Below, one piece after another: positions 45,901 to 48,118 of a stretch of DNA of 64,000 nucleotides. Where the stretch lies: positions 1,178,001 to 1,242,000 of the forward strand of contig NZ_NKYF01000001.1 in NCBI RefSeq assembly GCF_002262885.1, in the 5' to 3' direction. This DNA is from Pseudonocardia sp. MH-G8. GTDB lineage: Bacteria; Actinomycetota; Actinomycetes; Mycobacteriales; Pseudonocardiaceae. Position 1 is the stretch's first letter. Every line of letters begins with the position of its first letter. The notes below the pieces were generated by a model. The model ran no database searches and was not told the DNA's origin. It saw only the letters and a list, made by a program, of their open reading frames with translations. The position numbers and the translations under genes were made by a program.

Positions 45901-47564
45901 GTCCCCTTCGACTTCCGGGCGCTCGCCTGCTCGCCGTCGTCCGCTGCCTTCGGCGTAGCGGACGTGGGCCGGTCCGCGGCGGGTTCGTCGTCGGACACCG
46001 TCGACTGCGCGTCCCGGACCTCCTGGACCGCCCGGCGCACGCGCTTCTCCGACTTCTCCTCGTCGTCCGCGTTGCGCGCCTTCCGCTCGGCCCCGTCGAC
46101 CGCCTCGTCCACGAGCTCACGCACCGCGCGGGCGGTGTCCCCGTCCCCATCACCGTCCAGGACCTTGCGCGCCACATCCACGGCGCGCTGCGCGGAGCGG
46201 CGCTTCTCGTCCCGATCTTCGTCGGACGAGTCGTCACCTGATGTGTCGTCACCGGCTTCGTCGTCCGGCGCCTCGCGGTCGGCGGCGTCGTCGAGCGCCC
46301 TGGCGACACGCGTCAGTACCTCATGTCCGTCCGCGTCGTCGGCGTCCCGCCGATCACGCGATCCCCCGGCCTGCTTCCGCCGCCGTCCGGAGTCATCGTC
46401 GACGGACTCCTTCCGCCCGATGGCCCGCTTCGTGGTCGAGTCGCTGTCGGCCGCGCGGGTCGTGCTCGCGTCGGCGCTGCGCTTCCCGTCGGCCTTCTTG
46501 TCGGCCTTCTTGTCGGCCTTCTTGTCGGCCTTCTTGTCGCGGGCACCCGCCGGGATGGCCCGAGCGTCGTTCCCGGACTCCTCGGCCGCTGCGGACTCGC
46601 CGGCGGCTTCACCGGTATCGGTGTCGCCCTTCCCGGCGTCACCCTTCCCGGTGTCGCGCTTCTCGGATCCATCGTTCCCGGCGTCCTCGGACTCGTCGTT
46701 CCCGGATTCCGAGCTGCTAGCCCGCGATCCGCGGCCCGATTCGTCGGAGTCGTCCTCGCCCTGCCGCGTCGACTCCGACCGTGCGCGATCGTCCCGTTCC
46801 TCGTCGGAATCCTGCCGATCCGACGTCCGCCGCGAGTTGTCTGCGCTGTCGCGCTTCCTGTCCGAGTCACGGTTGCCGGATTCGTCGGCCGACTGCTCGC
46901 GATCCTCCGACTCGCCCGAATGCGGGTTGTCGGACTCGCCGCCACCCTTCCCGCCGTCGGACTTCTCGTCGGACTTCTCGTCCTTGTCGTCGGATTTCTC
47001 GTCATCCGAATTGTCCGACTCCTTGTCGGACTTCTTGTCGGACTTCTTGTCGGACTTCTTGTCGGACTTCTTGTCGGACTCCTTGTCGGACTTCTTGTCC
47101 GACTTCTTGTCGGACTCCTTGTCGGACTTCTTGTCCGACTTCTTGTCGGACTCCTTGTCGGACTTCTTGTCCGACTTCTTGTCGGACTCCTTGTCGGACT
47201 CCTTGTCGGACTTCTTGTCCGACTTCTTGTCCGACTTCTTGTCCGACTTCTTGTCCGACTTCTTGTCCCCGGAGCCCGAGTCGGAATCCCCGCCACCGGC
47301 CGGCCGGAGACCGCCACTCCGGGCCACACTCTGCTTGCCGACGCTCGCCTGAACAACCGGAACCGCAACCGCAGCGGCAGCCGAGGTCGCCGTCAGGAAC
47401 GCCGACCCGAGCCACATCACCACGACGGCGCCGGTGACCATGAGCGCCCACCGGACGACGCCCAGTGCGCAGTCGAGCGCCGAGAGACGCAACCGCACGG
47501 GAACGATGTCAGCAGTCGAGGAGAGGCCAACGGCCTCGCCCTCGCACACCGACACCTGACCCAT
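18963..47564 (-). CDS. Giant (about 9533-aa) multi-effector, polymorphic-toxin-like exoprotein with SecA-type motor
   Basis: One uninterrupted frame of 28.6 kb. ATG 47564 (MGQVSVCEGEAVG) has a GGAG 8 nt upstream; the open frame reaches 48050 but upstream residues look non-coding. Order: hydrophobic signal/anchor (about 36-68); SDKK repeats (100-183); acidic/basic disordered region (to about 770); Cys-pair repeats (770-2965) with one Ala-rich coiled coil (about 1659-1719); hydrophobic segment (about 3140-3380); Pro/Gln linker; SecA-type motor (3622-4220); helical regions with several membrane segments, the main multi-spanning part at about 5760-6125; PP2C (6862-7113); HExxFH copy 1 (7122-7259); ADP-ribosyltransferase-like 1 (7314-7477); kinase-like (7495-7745); HExxFH copy 2 (7832-7989); two membrane helices (about 8008 and 8220); helical region; ADP-ribosyltransferase-like 2 (8794-8949); Nudix (8959-9110); HExxFH copy 3 (9129-9255); HNH nuclease (9316-9533). 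It is probably exported and inter-bacterial or host-directed, but no part has been tested. Confidence 0.88.
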   Translation of the reverse strand: MGQVSVCEGEAVGLSSTADIVPVRLRLSALDCALGVVRWALMVTGAVVVMWLGSAFLTATSAAAAVAVPVVQASVGKQSVARSGGLRPAGGGDSDSGSGDKKSDKKSDKKSDKKSDKKSDKESDKESDKKSDKKSDKESDKKSDKKSDKESDKKSDKKSDKESDKKSDKKSDKKSDKKSDKESDNSDDEKSDDKDEKSDEKSDGGKGGGESDNPHSGESEDREQSADESGNRDSDRKRDSADNSRRTSDRQDSDEERDDRARSESTRQGEDDSDESGRGSRASSSESGNDESEDAGNDGSEKRDTGKGDAGKGDTDTGEAAGESAAAEESGNDARAIPAGARDKKADKKADKKADKKADGKRSADASTTRAADSDSTTKRAIGRKESVDDDSGRRRKQAGGSRDRRDADDADGHEVLTRVARALDDAADREAPDDEAGDDTSGDDSSDEDRDEKRRSAQRAVDVARKVLDGDGDGDTARAVRELVDEAVDGAERKARNADDEEKSEKRVRRAVQEVRDAQSTVSDDEPAADRPTSATPKAADDGEQASARKSKGTTRSARRAQAAPRAPPTNEIAAALRASEAGEERRGKRAEDEKRDDDSEHEDERDDSDGHYVDGEWVEYDDSEENTEKVLEDRIDSDKSEKKLEGTKKKVASGKATKADYDKQAAEHKKTKQEYKSGRATLSEDRAELVDEVVDGHRELSDREKDLAAEEKKVSDGKAGTKAHDRDVAEYESKRDEVYEATDELMDATGNHTDAASEDDLDGEGSVSGCGSSGAFVECGAASEDSDGNRDSDRWVGLSGVSSGGGASSRSGDNEASASCDTSGAGGCRSSASSGKKDGATRALARCGGDCEERSRATPDEASAECESTNGSCESNSSGNGRDDRAAAASTSREDAPDRDELGASSGTGSGSASCRGGDCATSSSVELDEAGEVRAEAETECGAGCTGSAASSTEAGHEAGTTGTVTAKAPKSGTKAAADCAVDGGGCRAVSESDADGSADDVDTASAATVEVDCDAAKCSGRGTTTTSGSASGTQEGASRVSTATASCEVRGGGCDAESGTRTGTSIEESENEAGPVRFAVLSDGDASASSSAGASVHCDDAAGCTGTATGATTGKATGVATAGGAAPVRTTSASTRCTTAAGGCDTEATSEVSDRVAEVGESDGRRAAALGQPGRALSASSTADAGAECGVVACRGSGEARTTGAASGDVTGVRDSTGSSSCTAHGDGGGCVSSAGTAVSDRDPAAGGTVPGVAAVSGPVSVSTASAAVHCSGGAGTCGGTAESSTSARDTAVSPHARGTKATAECSVAGGGCSGETNSSASSAPDFVAVDPATGLPLPGQPTSGPSSVASSSGSVVCAAGTACSGSVRTSTSAWDGAVAGGAPRTSTGDASCAGGTAGCQASSVSTASTGSGAALALSGGQPVNRARLTPGPSAASAAGAVVACAGDAVCNGRASSAATATDPVVSADPRGSRSTGSCEGVTGGVCQAVTNSGASSGPDANIILPLVAASSTANATVSDEEVGSAGEQQGNEQQGGAPEQQPGMPAGPTAPGSSANSGGPTVPGASSWTMASAALDCAGSGGCAGTARTSATGDEGQPAMNGAGTARGPPATTGTTSSSGSCASTQSGCLVQTTSESGSGQVVADIVAEDRNTAAEQARREALEAEAAARDAAEVAAHPGATAAQRKAAADAAKNAADARKAHTEAAKLAAMPVTDAPATMSRSSAAAQCEGPACRASTTGATNGTAGRADTAAQCAAAASGCVVTSDVTVTAERDSGLTRGEGKKARPIPGSSGVAEASSQLLCPEAGCTGTVTGTSSAAAGAGGQRSTSTATGSSRCDGTTACLAQITASASRTSSAPDAEPDERFALTSASVGALCDNGTAAGCASRTSSRTTVAVAKGVHGTSSATCATGACYSATGGFASKDVVETTAECTGTGCRTHTDGTAQRAVPGGMSKAASRTDCTAGTSGMCAGTSRVGATENGTQASASCAGSKGSVCRHSYSSTSSAHSATGGDVADSHAHCGTTGGAGSGWCATGAAAQTADGAAVAMAACQGSAGSGCTHSYRARSSAAAASGGARANANAHGSGSGTFGGGYVATTATAAARDGSAQAAASCSGSGGARCSHSYSANASASASHGGNRANAYASGSGGGGTGGGGVAVSAQASAGPGFASAGASCGGSGGGSGGVRCSHSYSANASASASYGGNWANAYASGSGGGGTGGGGVSVSAQASAGPGYANASASCSGAANCRWGYAGEASSSASYDDGTHRSWAHAHASGSGGGSGPGGGGLSVFAQATAGKGYANAAAGCSGASNCSASYSSGAEASKTVGGQHAEAWSRCSGGGTGGSCGSYAVVKVDADTALAQAGCSGTGSCDSYYATSSRSSGSGAGLNGDSGADCSGGGAAGGYCATGSKVAYDAKTGQLQATSYCSTEGGSCSKYANITIDASFQGGQLTGDGAVHCGGAGPGSCSAVGVVKYHEASLDEKGNEIPPTLVVGTGCAVEGGTCSQNAQANANISGADGKIGATAVSKCAGTTGWCSTIVGGGFKADTGEITAYAVCDNGGATGCTKSEAHLHGEVSGPGQAKPGGAKDGTLHGNGNAHCVKTSGTCAVAGRFDYVPAATGEDQDGDGKPDEIPAHVIAQTSCFPEGSHCTQEAHSWGTFDRETEHTKHNGNAYSDCSGTWGSCSTVASVAYDDATGTVTAFAQCSTGDSGGTNCTRSSTHTYAWVDSPNGENLNGDGVSDCNQTGGFCSSVSFAKYYADGERTVTAENGEEIKLPAHVQSGAGCGTDGPEENCSFDFSAHGLEELSEDDGLLAANARSDCGDSGTTGSGWCSVAADVSIDTEKRLAEATVWCQSSNAQACSYSAHVEAFQESGKNNADSEKSCGMGVAGNCALAASAVAAGGDRERQGQALALGFCSDSNNSCRGEFSTHVDSNRDTLSDCKSSGGASGMCVGLAVPEHALSAGRFIGDPDGDDTITLNSQAPGRDDAEKICSASSRCDAQKIDDEAFKDLDGEFYVLDLTEDKSPGQWFKNAARDLGAVVVYAIPGLLESVGTELLNTVRYDFLGDTGLVGSITGGHVGFDVPDQKEGESDLEYYTRLYPFTGGVATGAVNFYNRWLNFEDGGPDWDRLGHDYYYAPVSTLLEDVGTVALVAVGAGAIIKGISLGAKGASAASAGLTTSMLSGFSTGWVAARGAWAATRVPGLDAAFSGTMRFAGWTGKVALAPLSVNFAAARMATGLVSRAVLSPLAGRMLGAAEIAAGRAGAAFEFGRYSEGIALQAHSARLGRIGGALETGAYAGRIVGSDGLFGRTTMQGRTPGLIGTLRAYNHLGLRFGRPLTATEIASASTNASVRAFAPDALGPRTMLGRLFGHETAYAIRQGRADRASAVARYDQVMFGGTLRNPNRLAGRGVYAGQRAQVLSQIAEGRLSSAEYTSLTRGLDEVADTVTAAGNRGGSPARTGTQGRDGEPTTDAAQQQADGQRSDGQRPDGQQPDGTPVQQPNPVRHEPAPADSMLPQAPRSGDRLGGGQRQSNSGGGPDALPGETPPGGTPRPHADEPAPAQPSKGHPTQPDPLKSDLPPPGDEGSTTGPRQNAGQPVRTEQDYAPGVAEVRSFWEGLRDEATVPLRVLKERYAALAADVRANRKTIDEVRTECMALACEVSRRNGKEPTDKQIAGALALADGNVIQMLTGEGKTLTGALAAPVRALDARDVAGRPLAGKGVQWMALNPTDLLSAVRTVRPIARGLGLSVGVVRPYTSRWSIPLKRRAYGADIAIGTVSEFVFDGLRARNSRGRPVHGDRGAFRLIDEVDQVLLDEALTPHVLAASIRNGKAPLGDLAFSAGIATKLKPRTAADPAGHYVLGRDGVTLTPDGIRFIAQETGRDLSTSANKPLVRHVENALTAKWVLERDVHYFVEDGRIVLEDRRTGHRLDGRRYNDGLAEAIEYAELVQVLGPTRVLDSMTVVDFLGIRDGKREFAGMTGTAGGEAGAAAFREYYDKGVVEIAPNRTSLRKDGTRTYRTAAEKWDGIFDDVVATMGSGRPVLVVAGSIREAAAFSQRLRQAGVDHNLLTAKTSAGDQARILGDAGRSGQVTVATNIAGRGVDVLLGGEAKGGARHAAVDRAGGLHVVLTEFAESLRIEFQARGRAARQGENGSSTLHRSLEDRVLQPLGKGEFAAVRTLDDSPVSKGSTAVDALFTLARQQAELTARAQRGAQQQARVAAEGRGRNPLRRSGMPARQVLGSKDVPQPAQESTIPANPAGIDLPQLAALRAGQDIEGLAQDRNAELNEELRELARRHAVENPVTDADRAAAATVAQHLPERSFQPYRYTEADLAAVTQRLAELAQQANAVRRGPELRDRLGMDADEYTATMAVAAQLLADRQEARRTGTPMPANPNAPAEQMRLAALSDRELQALLDYARGVPETQIAARLGITPGELGWFLRMDADNPGIVIDKLTRATRNNPLLGTREPAGRQVRTEAAVRDEILDRVLADLGVDELTAAGAGGVWERARDELRAAELYGLHPAEAAALWERADRIEEFVDRLPARHRDRVYATLIGAGVTSVSQLAAMSLDELADLGMPAGPTRAVRAALARTSVPQRFGTRDRHLALQLASSRSAWTHDDLLAAMHIAAGLPYDPSVPATIGRIADLRAQLGIDTLRALADLLLERDRDGLITEAERAAIPVEALDLLARARAGDLDDAELTELVRAASGALRTPAPGAGLGQAVALLVLDAYVHAEHGLPARDQAPAAQRRLPAAVIAGAAIASGGAGGGLAVLGGAAGAGVAGFTVVGAVAGAAVVTVIHLVRNRGPPPASSSTTTPAAATGLAARRWTDRLVIGAPLLSGPAVRLAVLGALAGASLLGWPLETAGVPGASLLSVGAMVAAAAVILAPRMRDGLARLGGWNTVLGVPAGLRARWRASGVRAALVGVPANVRGLRSEAGDRLRELRGQAGDRLRELWGQAAAGLSAVRQHVGEVARGPWDALVAARRRWAADRRLRSVLAGLDERVRGGRTELRGARGGLATADAELAAWQRRAVRRLYSGPDGWTGDPVVDAAREAAVARALGLDVTEVRRYSLDRDVPVDAAGLGTPTGSFDERLAGVTAALRAVEARLRDAADGVDDANRALVQLQAQRRAALEVAVRAAAAGGVPIDRIAGLTGLTPGEVQAIIDETRGGGSGPTATGGGPVVGGGGSGPTGTGPERGSAPQAGTGTTAGMRTGGPRTGGPEARSRSPPWWKRFFSTRTAGAVVLFAVAVVATLAALRYGAAEPGAIAAAGMVWWPGQRRAARELQEQVAQAREPLAAVEDSEARARDAVVIREQDMAARLGWVPALAERLRAHGRTDEQIVTDLTGALSVHPERVRARLADRDLAGTANLPAGLAATSMTAAELLAATRAAATGHAVELGTAVAEHESATNGLAAARIDAQREVLQAALAARNSGVRAGTVRRATGLSRADVRVLPATPPTVQDAARAVGTRIASGWQTSRDGVLDGVRGTARWTVERWNGFRSALGTARQWAGDRLVAGAAALGRGRQRFVDHLRAGRVLRAQIRGVARLRAAAGATARLLSREQQTMVRDVTTEQLGWIGWLSVVSSAQPAGARLPDRRLAARVARALGLPEHVAARLLARAGRLDAAEVRAPGDIRATGITFDQALAAVAARYAEAFPALRGARAADGAAGRALVTGRLGAVQLAADAGVAPERAYRRIDRAARGRGPAGTWTRLWTRLGLDVPVAPRLRTRRVRMAAFGIGAGVGLTAAGLVGLVGVGPVTVPAGVVVAVAAVLVAARAVWTPRQTRGPPAPAFWRGLRAHGVRLGVWVAGGIGAALAAQPLVEQLVALWPVFADQPGLLGVKALLVPVVTAGMVFRYVLRRQHVNQDSGMPTRPWPAAWRSAAAAYVFIAALGLGRAFGLVTGYWGLWPVGTAMVVGVLSSVLQQKDTLRTRGIKALVSGSLSAVVAFVVSSLGTALVPGGWQDLVYAVVVATVVYASPTVVAEYVNVWVGRIMAPRAKRAAQQERKNAAVEGNGDRQRRKFRAWLDYRNFNPVDTRLTWRKALDPVLAGLAAVMINLAWVDRAWVLANDNSPAEVLIRFAVTATTVLLINKLWRDFDEFRHGYYGFRSTRALRSPSRAPRWTVLTGGRMPYRAQGYRRELDEALGLFGLSGRTLDRGLAEDLAARLWGRMTAPIHTPLDEWEPLPGTAEIIAALTAERRAAHQRRLQHVETVQLVVPILAADPGALKRVADRLHSDGWVAEAHSVEFQRMLGQELWALFEDRQAEQAPAPSSRVWARRLAAALADRNELRSRYTTGPRRELLRAIKQHYHDNDDPDHPNLRRAAALARSLDYEVLGASKPRVEPLEAVGQLADQRARSIGESVGTEELGIAAGESGADDQRLAEMRQLEAGMRLLNGAALLAIEAEHSSTQRNWNRERWRDAMTRATQATQATPNTVPATLLERLLLLAGRRGTATPTQLQALYGGTGWAETLEALAEIEAVVGDAANGYRATDELIELWRAAGARLRHAVRSDASVLPGGADLAPLTGTEVRVQPGGPTPRDAYSALRDLLRDGDLAFRHWHDGWLDDAGITLRRLTGLGYRMRHSAGWLSWPLPADHPAAPVRFARGVGDLVVTRWRHHTVPGVQRRLLRALLRETDAADRLYFRARRAGEFLADQRPDQLLRTEAADLLHAARAAEVEAHARLREARRRAADELKLVGAHLHQVDRALGGADAARPYAPGSDPLPPTADYWLREITRELDAARAELDRLHPGPEREVALTEARLSLERYEIDHVYALAAGLYRTAGGLRIIEAARVAAKRLRAAHQDLFTGVPVAPAPGVSPVIPHRARVEHPYGDEDLGGPGMAASTRRGLGNRTNQDAATLLTLPNGDRVAVVVDGVFSYPGSRFAADRFATAFRAEILRTDRAGRTPAEALGDAHEAGLRGLTENYTPETGHAAVAYLAAYYAADATITISHVGTARAYYLPLDRTRLESRPDIQLASDDSRGGDITDGGIMTRWAASDYMPEPTVTTYRPAVPGVLVLATDGLWRYLPEPADLGELTFAAGVGGPDEGATLLADTARNKGGRDDLTVAVLYAPAHGRGLGAAVGGGAAALDPLREADRLAVLDALPRMEGRMTPLDALPHRMPRAPPGVQVVVLDGELPVPGVIAFGWAERGVVVITRRVLDEIADHLAAGRLTADWWYRLLEHERDFHLPRDGRAPEHTGDRHDAHAAPFAEALRSARAAAPAGSDGRRSHVGEWDPEFLHELMTLSAEDPLLTVLAAQGLNGAPAPVDSVQRRELFAAGREPLYRGIHDDFGDRAQEWAEQFRTGDRPFVGVAASMGGHGTNFSTDPRVAGHFSQVVLPGFRQLFGGSDTGSRAVVIGYLGHDAHIVDLDAAHARRAVDVAALRQAGHDEVADRVRADIGLWAALTGVDAISKSLGGGDRHYLVINRGVMLVEVGDAAAGSMSSRGTDDALVSASAAGSVPDGVVDRFRPVSMEGWQEIGGRRGSNPGGTYVAPDGSQYYVKFPPSADHARNEVLAAVLYEAAGIAVPANRLVLSVDGQLAVASLMLAGARSDLSERLSDPVYVAALFPGFAADAWLGGWDVMGGGYGNVVTVDGSPVRIDTGGALLFRARGDHKGGAFGNAVAEWDTLRGYDNPLLPNADNPDSAGVFGSMSAEQLRTSARHVLAVTPEQIEAIVTVAGFGPATTDLLVERLKARRADVARRAGLDSDGRVAEADSLVTPDAPRTEASSASPGTRATRVGAAARRAIAALQHVITRRGPPSGTTGGNPRRSGVVAAGPTQPDGPVATGRWEDSDTRFLREVLARLAPHLTSPRRLGVRLPRGRLLGPVPPVAVLDVEALRPVLARLLTRDEQARLDDVLDRLVAFGWHGPAGSGFERGAIVLTRARLDEIAGHLAAGRLTTDWWPELLGHETAFHVNGRERLHGLGHDDHADQLAAALADARDGAGLPLRGLRARDLTYVGPLQRTTRAPSRHRLGRFAAAAVLGGMPVLAGGAATTVAAPNPATTVATAPVAHATPAAAQAPRDERDRIGHRARGLRTAVNALDRRIDSLDDVSLGSRASSLQWRVEDFSTDAESERIVAAAARIEAELSGAIPERLYPYYLRQSADLLIRDAADPAIDLESLRRGLTDLESDVGELDRTLNSLDARIPVLRAELTELEQRQDDRETARLIHIWVLAGGLVGAVGGIWWLRHGSRRRAAALDSSWDAGDVVLRDPARAGNAAALARAWSRYDRVVRGLDRHAKLRRLLPRDRRTANLVRRAGQHLARAESTYLLHGAGRVSADAVDWARLWHVLPSAIGDGKQVDRRTTIAAALLRIGPPTVPGFLDEPAPFVELLAGHGPRPAWLERWRRAERAERLALVALAVAPGWAERLARLDDRAGARLLDGVEGALADAVDVLADPWSSRGALGTAQLDVAEAGLDLLGGSHGLWPQALDPAQTKRRDQARGTLATLRRAALLLQSPWTGELTAEDWRQAGPVLAEIARTPWAERSTLHHAVVGRVAQILLDSDRATPAPGGQLGLFVDGAPGWIAAGGPRWATAQWATATERDRAALALAVLAAGGRGVLAGLPASHRRADVLWALADWYTDAELRPLVGPIEELLGLGPERAGRAAYLGRWTDLVTLLLADALVLTHGRAPDARAAAVAVRLAAALPAAAPDRRGAMLAATTGALRRAVERRLNPLARRYPDNGAAWQARLDLGVRRTSVAQWDRAQLAGFAAVPVADALREVWAVQGMDGPPAVVREVDWPTIVAAGHIPMYRGIAGAYAVRRAEQFRTGTPFIGWAANMEGRGTNFATDHAVAGEYSADTPSPGFTQRRRSARSATLLGYLHKDAVVVHIDEARRRRDEDAAAASRRGGTAIAAALEKDIGLWAALSGVDAIWIRRGRYDFDRQYLVGNRAAMLVDEPAPAGTGAPDRSGDGWVECDCGQRHWGRHGAAGLLLTHRAADGTRWVLMQHRSAVNQHAGTWGLLGGARDYRESDERAAMREGWEEAWIGPGEYRVTGKYADDHGGWTYAWVLAEANSLLTPTADHESDELRWVRLDELHTLPLHPGFAAGWPAARAALLDLDPMYGEPGGGAVAIRPITEADRLAIVDALLAQQGRMTPLAQLPHRMPRGPPGVEVLVLDGDLPVPGVIAFGWADGRAVVITRRMLDELSGHLAAGRLDAGWWSDLLVHEQDFHLPGGHVLEHTGHRHDQDAARLVEVLQRARAQRSEDVPEVAGAGGAPADDAPGAAAPSPFRAPAASVPAVARRGQVEPTSPMTGAGGARSPPPATVKIWYEKAMPRREFRWKAERLLELSADGRLTKAHNPVARDRNVTRKYRHDLVERIEHVIRPHDPDLADRLVRRVTVQMSADHVHELQLGGPDDAENLRMLDRLTNEVIGARQIQPQIHALPDGTPVRIEVVDIAELARRVARAVREDGRLTYLEMVQRYAVSQAELRGAVRSDDSLRDVQHRAVEQAGEEEGADVARGVAAPGRIGSTGGEEPNR
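18966..19620 (-). other. Giant protein domain: C-terminal HNH nuclease
   Basis: Residues about 9316-9533. The motif SADHVHELQLGGPDDAENLR has the HNH layout (D-H-x-x-x-L-x-x-G-G-x-x-x-x-x-N-L), with the first His at about residue 9399, followed by MLDRLTNEVIG. Upstream is a basic helical part (KAERLLELSADGRLTKAHN). A nuclease at the extreme C-terminus is the usual place for a polymorphic toxin tip, and the next gene overlaps its stop. Confidence 0.7.
19797..20185 (-). other. Giant protein domain: HExxFH module, copy 3
   Basis: Residues about 9129-9255. The sequence PLAQLPHRMPRGPPGVEV, then VPGVIAFGWADGRAVVITRRMLDELSGHLAAGRL, then LLVHEQDFHLPGG and EHTGHRHDQDA repeats copy 1 (25790-26200) closely. 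The H-E-x-x-F-H plus distal His pattern could bind metal, but it has one residue more than the HExxH of zincins. Catalysis is unproven. Confidence 0.6.
20235..20690 (-). other. Giant protein domain: Nudix hydrolase
   Basis: Residues about 8959-9110. It opens with CDCGQRHWGRHGAAGLLL, a common start of actinobacterial Nudix proteins, and carries an intact Nudix box G-x5-E-x7-REGWEEAW (GARDYRESDERAAMREGWEE). It follows the second ADP-ribosyltransferase-like module, which suggests linked nucleotide or ADP-ribose chemistry, but substrate is unknown. Confidence 0.85.
20720..21185 (-). other. Giant protein domain: ADP-ribosyltransferase-like module 2
   Basis: Residues about 8794-8949. PMYRGI (Arg of the first strand), EQFRTGTPFIGWAANMEGRGTNFATD (Thr/Ser-type second motif), a central ATLLGYL strand, then DIGLWAALSGVDAI and YLVGNRAAMLVDE (terminal strand with acidic residue) follow the same order as module 1. 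The arrangement resembles R-S/T-E ADP-ribosyltransferase folds. Confidence 0.5.
23600..24070 (-). other. Giant protein domain: HExxFH module, copy 2
   Basis: Residues about 7832-7989. RGAIVLTRARLDEIAGHLAAGRLTTDWW then LLGHETAFHVN and LGHDDHADQLAAAL match copies 1 and 3; the N-terminal half is more diverged. The kinase-like domain precedes it. Confidence 0.55.
24330..25060 (-). other. Giant protein domain: HipA/PI3K-like kinase fold
   Basis: Residues about 7495-7745. GSNPGGTYVAPDGSQYYVKF looks like a glycine-rich nucleotide loop followed by the ATP-binding Lys; ARNEVLAAVLYEAAGIAVP is the next helix; AWLGGWDVMGGGYGNVV then VRIDTGGALLFRARG supply the catalytic-loop Asp/Asn and a D-T/N-G metal-binding motif. 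This order occurs in effector-type protein kinases related to HipA and PI3/4-kinases. The target is unknown. Confidence 0.6.
25135..25625 (-). other. Giant protein domain: ADP-ribosyltransferase-like module 1
   Basis: Residues about 7314-7477. PLYRGIHDDFGD, EQFRTGDRPFVGVAASMGGH-GTNFSTD, VVIGYLGHDAHIVDLD, DIGLWAALTGVDAI and YLVINRGVMLVEVGDA are arranged as in module 2, and the two are clearly duplicates. R, S/T-rich and acidic positions fit an ADP-ribosyltransferase fold, but it could also be a degenerate relative. Confidence 0.5.
25790..26200 (-). other. Giant protein domain: HExxFH module, copy 1
   Basis: Residues about 7122-7259. PLDALPHRMPRAPPGVQVVVLDG, VPGVIAFGWAERGVVVITRRVLDEIADHLAAGRL, LLEHERDFHLPRDG and EHTGDRHDAHAAPF. 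It lies between the PP2C domain and ADP-ribosyltransferase-like module 1. I do not recognise the family. Confidence 0.6.
26225..26980 (-). other. Giant protein domain: PP2C-type Ser/Thr phosphatase
   Basis: Residues about 6862-7113. Motifs RGLGNRTNQDA (R and metal-adjacent region), VAVVVDGVFSYPGS (metal-binding D-G), ISHVGTARAYYL, PGVLVLATDGLWRYL (metal-binding D-G) and GGRDDLTVAVLYA (terminal metal-binding D) appear in the right order and spacing for PP2C. The usual DG-M/V-GGH motif ends in a shortened form, but metal ligands seem complete. Confidence 0.85.
29190..30290 (-). other. Giant protein region: multi-spanning membrane segment
   Basis: Residues about 5760-6125 contain around nine hydrophobic helices (for example GVGLTAAGLVGLVGVGPVTV, YVFIAALGLGRAFGLVTG and SLSAVVAFVVSSLGTALV), joined by short basic loops such as RYVLRRQHVNQ and MAPRAKRAAQQERK. 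Other isolated membrane segments lie at about 4770-4920 (33250-32800) and about 5260-5300 (31780-31660). Confidence 0.7.
34910..36700 (-). other. Giant protein domain: SecA-type DEAD motor (NBD1-PPXD-NBD2)
   Basis: Residues about 3622-4220. Walker A MLTGEGKT (Lys 3709), DEAD-type box LIDEVDQVLLDEALTP (Asp 3822), a PPXD-like insert (GHYVLGRDGVTLTPDG), RDVHYFVEDGRIVLEDRRTG and DGLAEAIEYAE, then GMTGTAGGEA, TVATNIAGRGVDV and EFQARGRAARQGENGSS are a point-by-point match to SecA NBD1, PPXD and NBD2. The SecA C-terminal Zn-binding tail is not seen and the helical scaffold after NBD2 is not recognisable. All catalytic motifs are intact, so it should hydrolyse ATP. Confidence 0.92.
38670..45256 (-). 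repeat. Giant protein region: Cys-pair repeats (about 2200 aa)
   Basis: Residues about 770-2965. Dozens of units place a Cys pair 6-10 residues apart (e.g. ASCSGSGGARCSHSYSANAS) every 25-60 residues, separated by Ser/Ala/Gly/Thr-rich strands. Three adjacent long units near 40880-41160 are almost identical (SYSANASASAS.GGN.ANAYASGSGGGG). This is expected for a disulfide-stapled, secreted, elongated structure. DNA is strongly repetitive here. Confidence 0.85.
47014..47268 (-). repeat. 12-bp tandem repeat encoding SDKK/SDKE
   Basis: About 21 consecutive units of TCG-GAC-AAG-AAG (SDKK) or TCC/TCG-GAC-AAG-GAG (SDKE), partly organised as a 36-bp SDKESDKKSDKK super-unit. A shorter cousin, four ADKK units, lies at about 46489-46538. 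Because units are 12 bp, copy number changes keep the frame. Confidence 0.95.
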
Positions 47565-48118
47565 GACGGACACTCCAGAGGTTTCGCCGCCGCACGCGGA
47601 CGACAGAAGGGGAAGAACCAGAAGGACTCGCGGGCGATGCCGCTCATAGCTACGAGGTGGGAGAACACGGGTTCCCGCCGCACGTCGCGCCTGAGGCCAG
47701 CGACATGGGGTCGGCCTACGCCGCTCCACTCGCACCGTCTCCCGCGAGCCCACCCGTTGCGAGGCTTCAGCAACCGGCGACACCCTGGGGAGGCAGCCAC
47801 AGATGATGTTGAAGGGCGGAGACGACGGACGTCGATCGCTCCGACGTCTACCAAATGATCGATGGGTGAACATCCGGGTGCGCCGCCTGCGACCCGCCAC
47901 GGGCCGGACACACTGCGGCCACGGGTCGCGCCCGGGCACTGCCGCGACGCCCGGGGCCACGTCTTGTGCCGACGACCGCTCGACCCCATCCGGGTACGCC
48001 GCCGAACGGCGATGGATCAGGAGCTGGGAGCAAGCAACCGGAGCCGGCAAGGAATCCGTCGAGAAGACGGATCGCCGAGGTCGGCCCGCTCTCGGTTCCC
48101 TGACGCCGGAACAATCCG

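Noticed and set aside
47565..48050. Upstream extension of the giant gene
   Set aside because: The frame is open but its residues are Arg/Pro-rich without structure, and ATG 47564 has a good Shine-Dalgarno followed by a hydrophobic signal segment.
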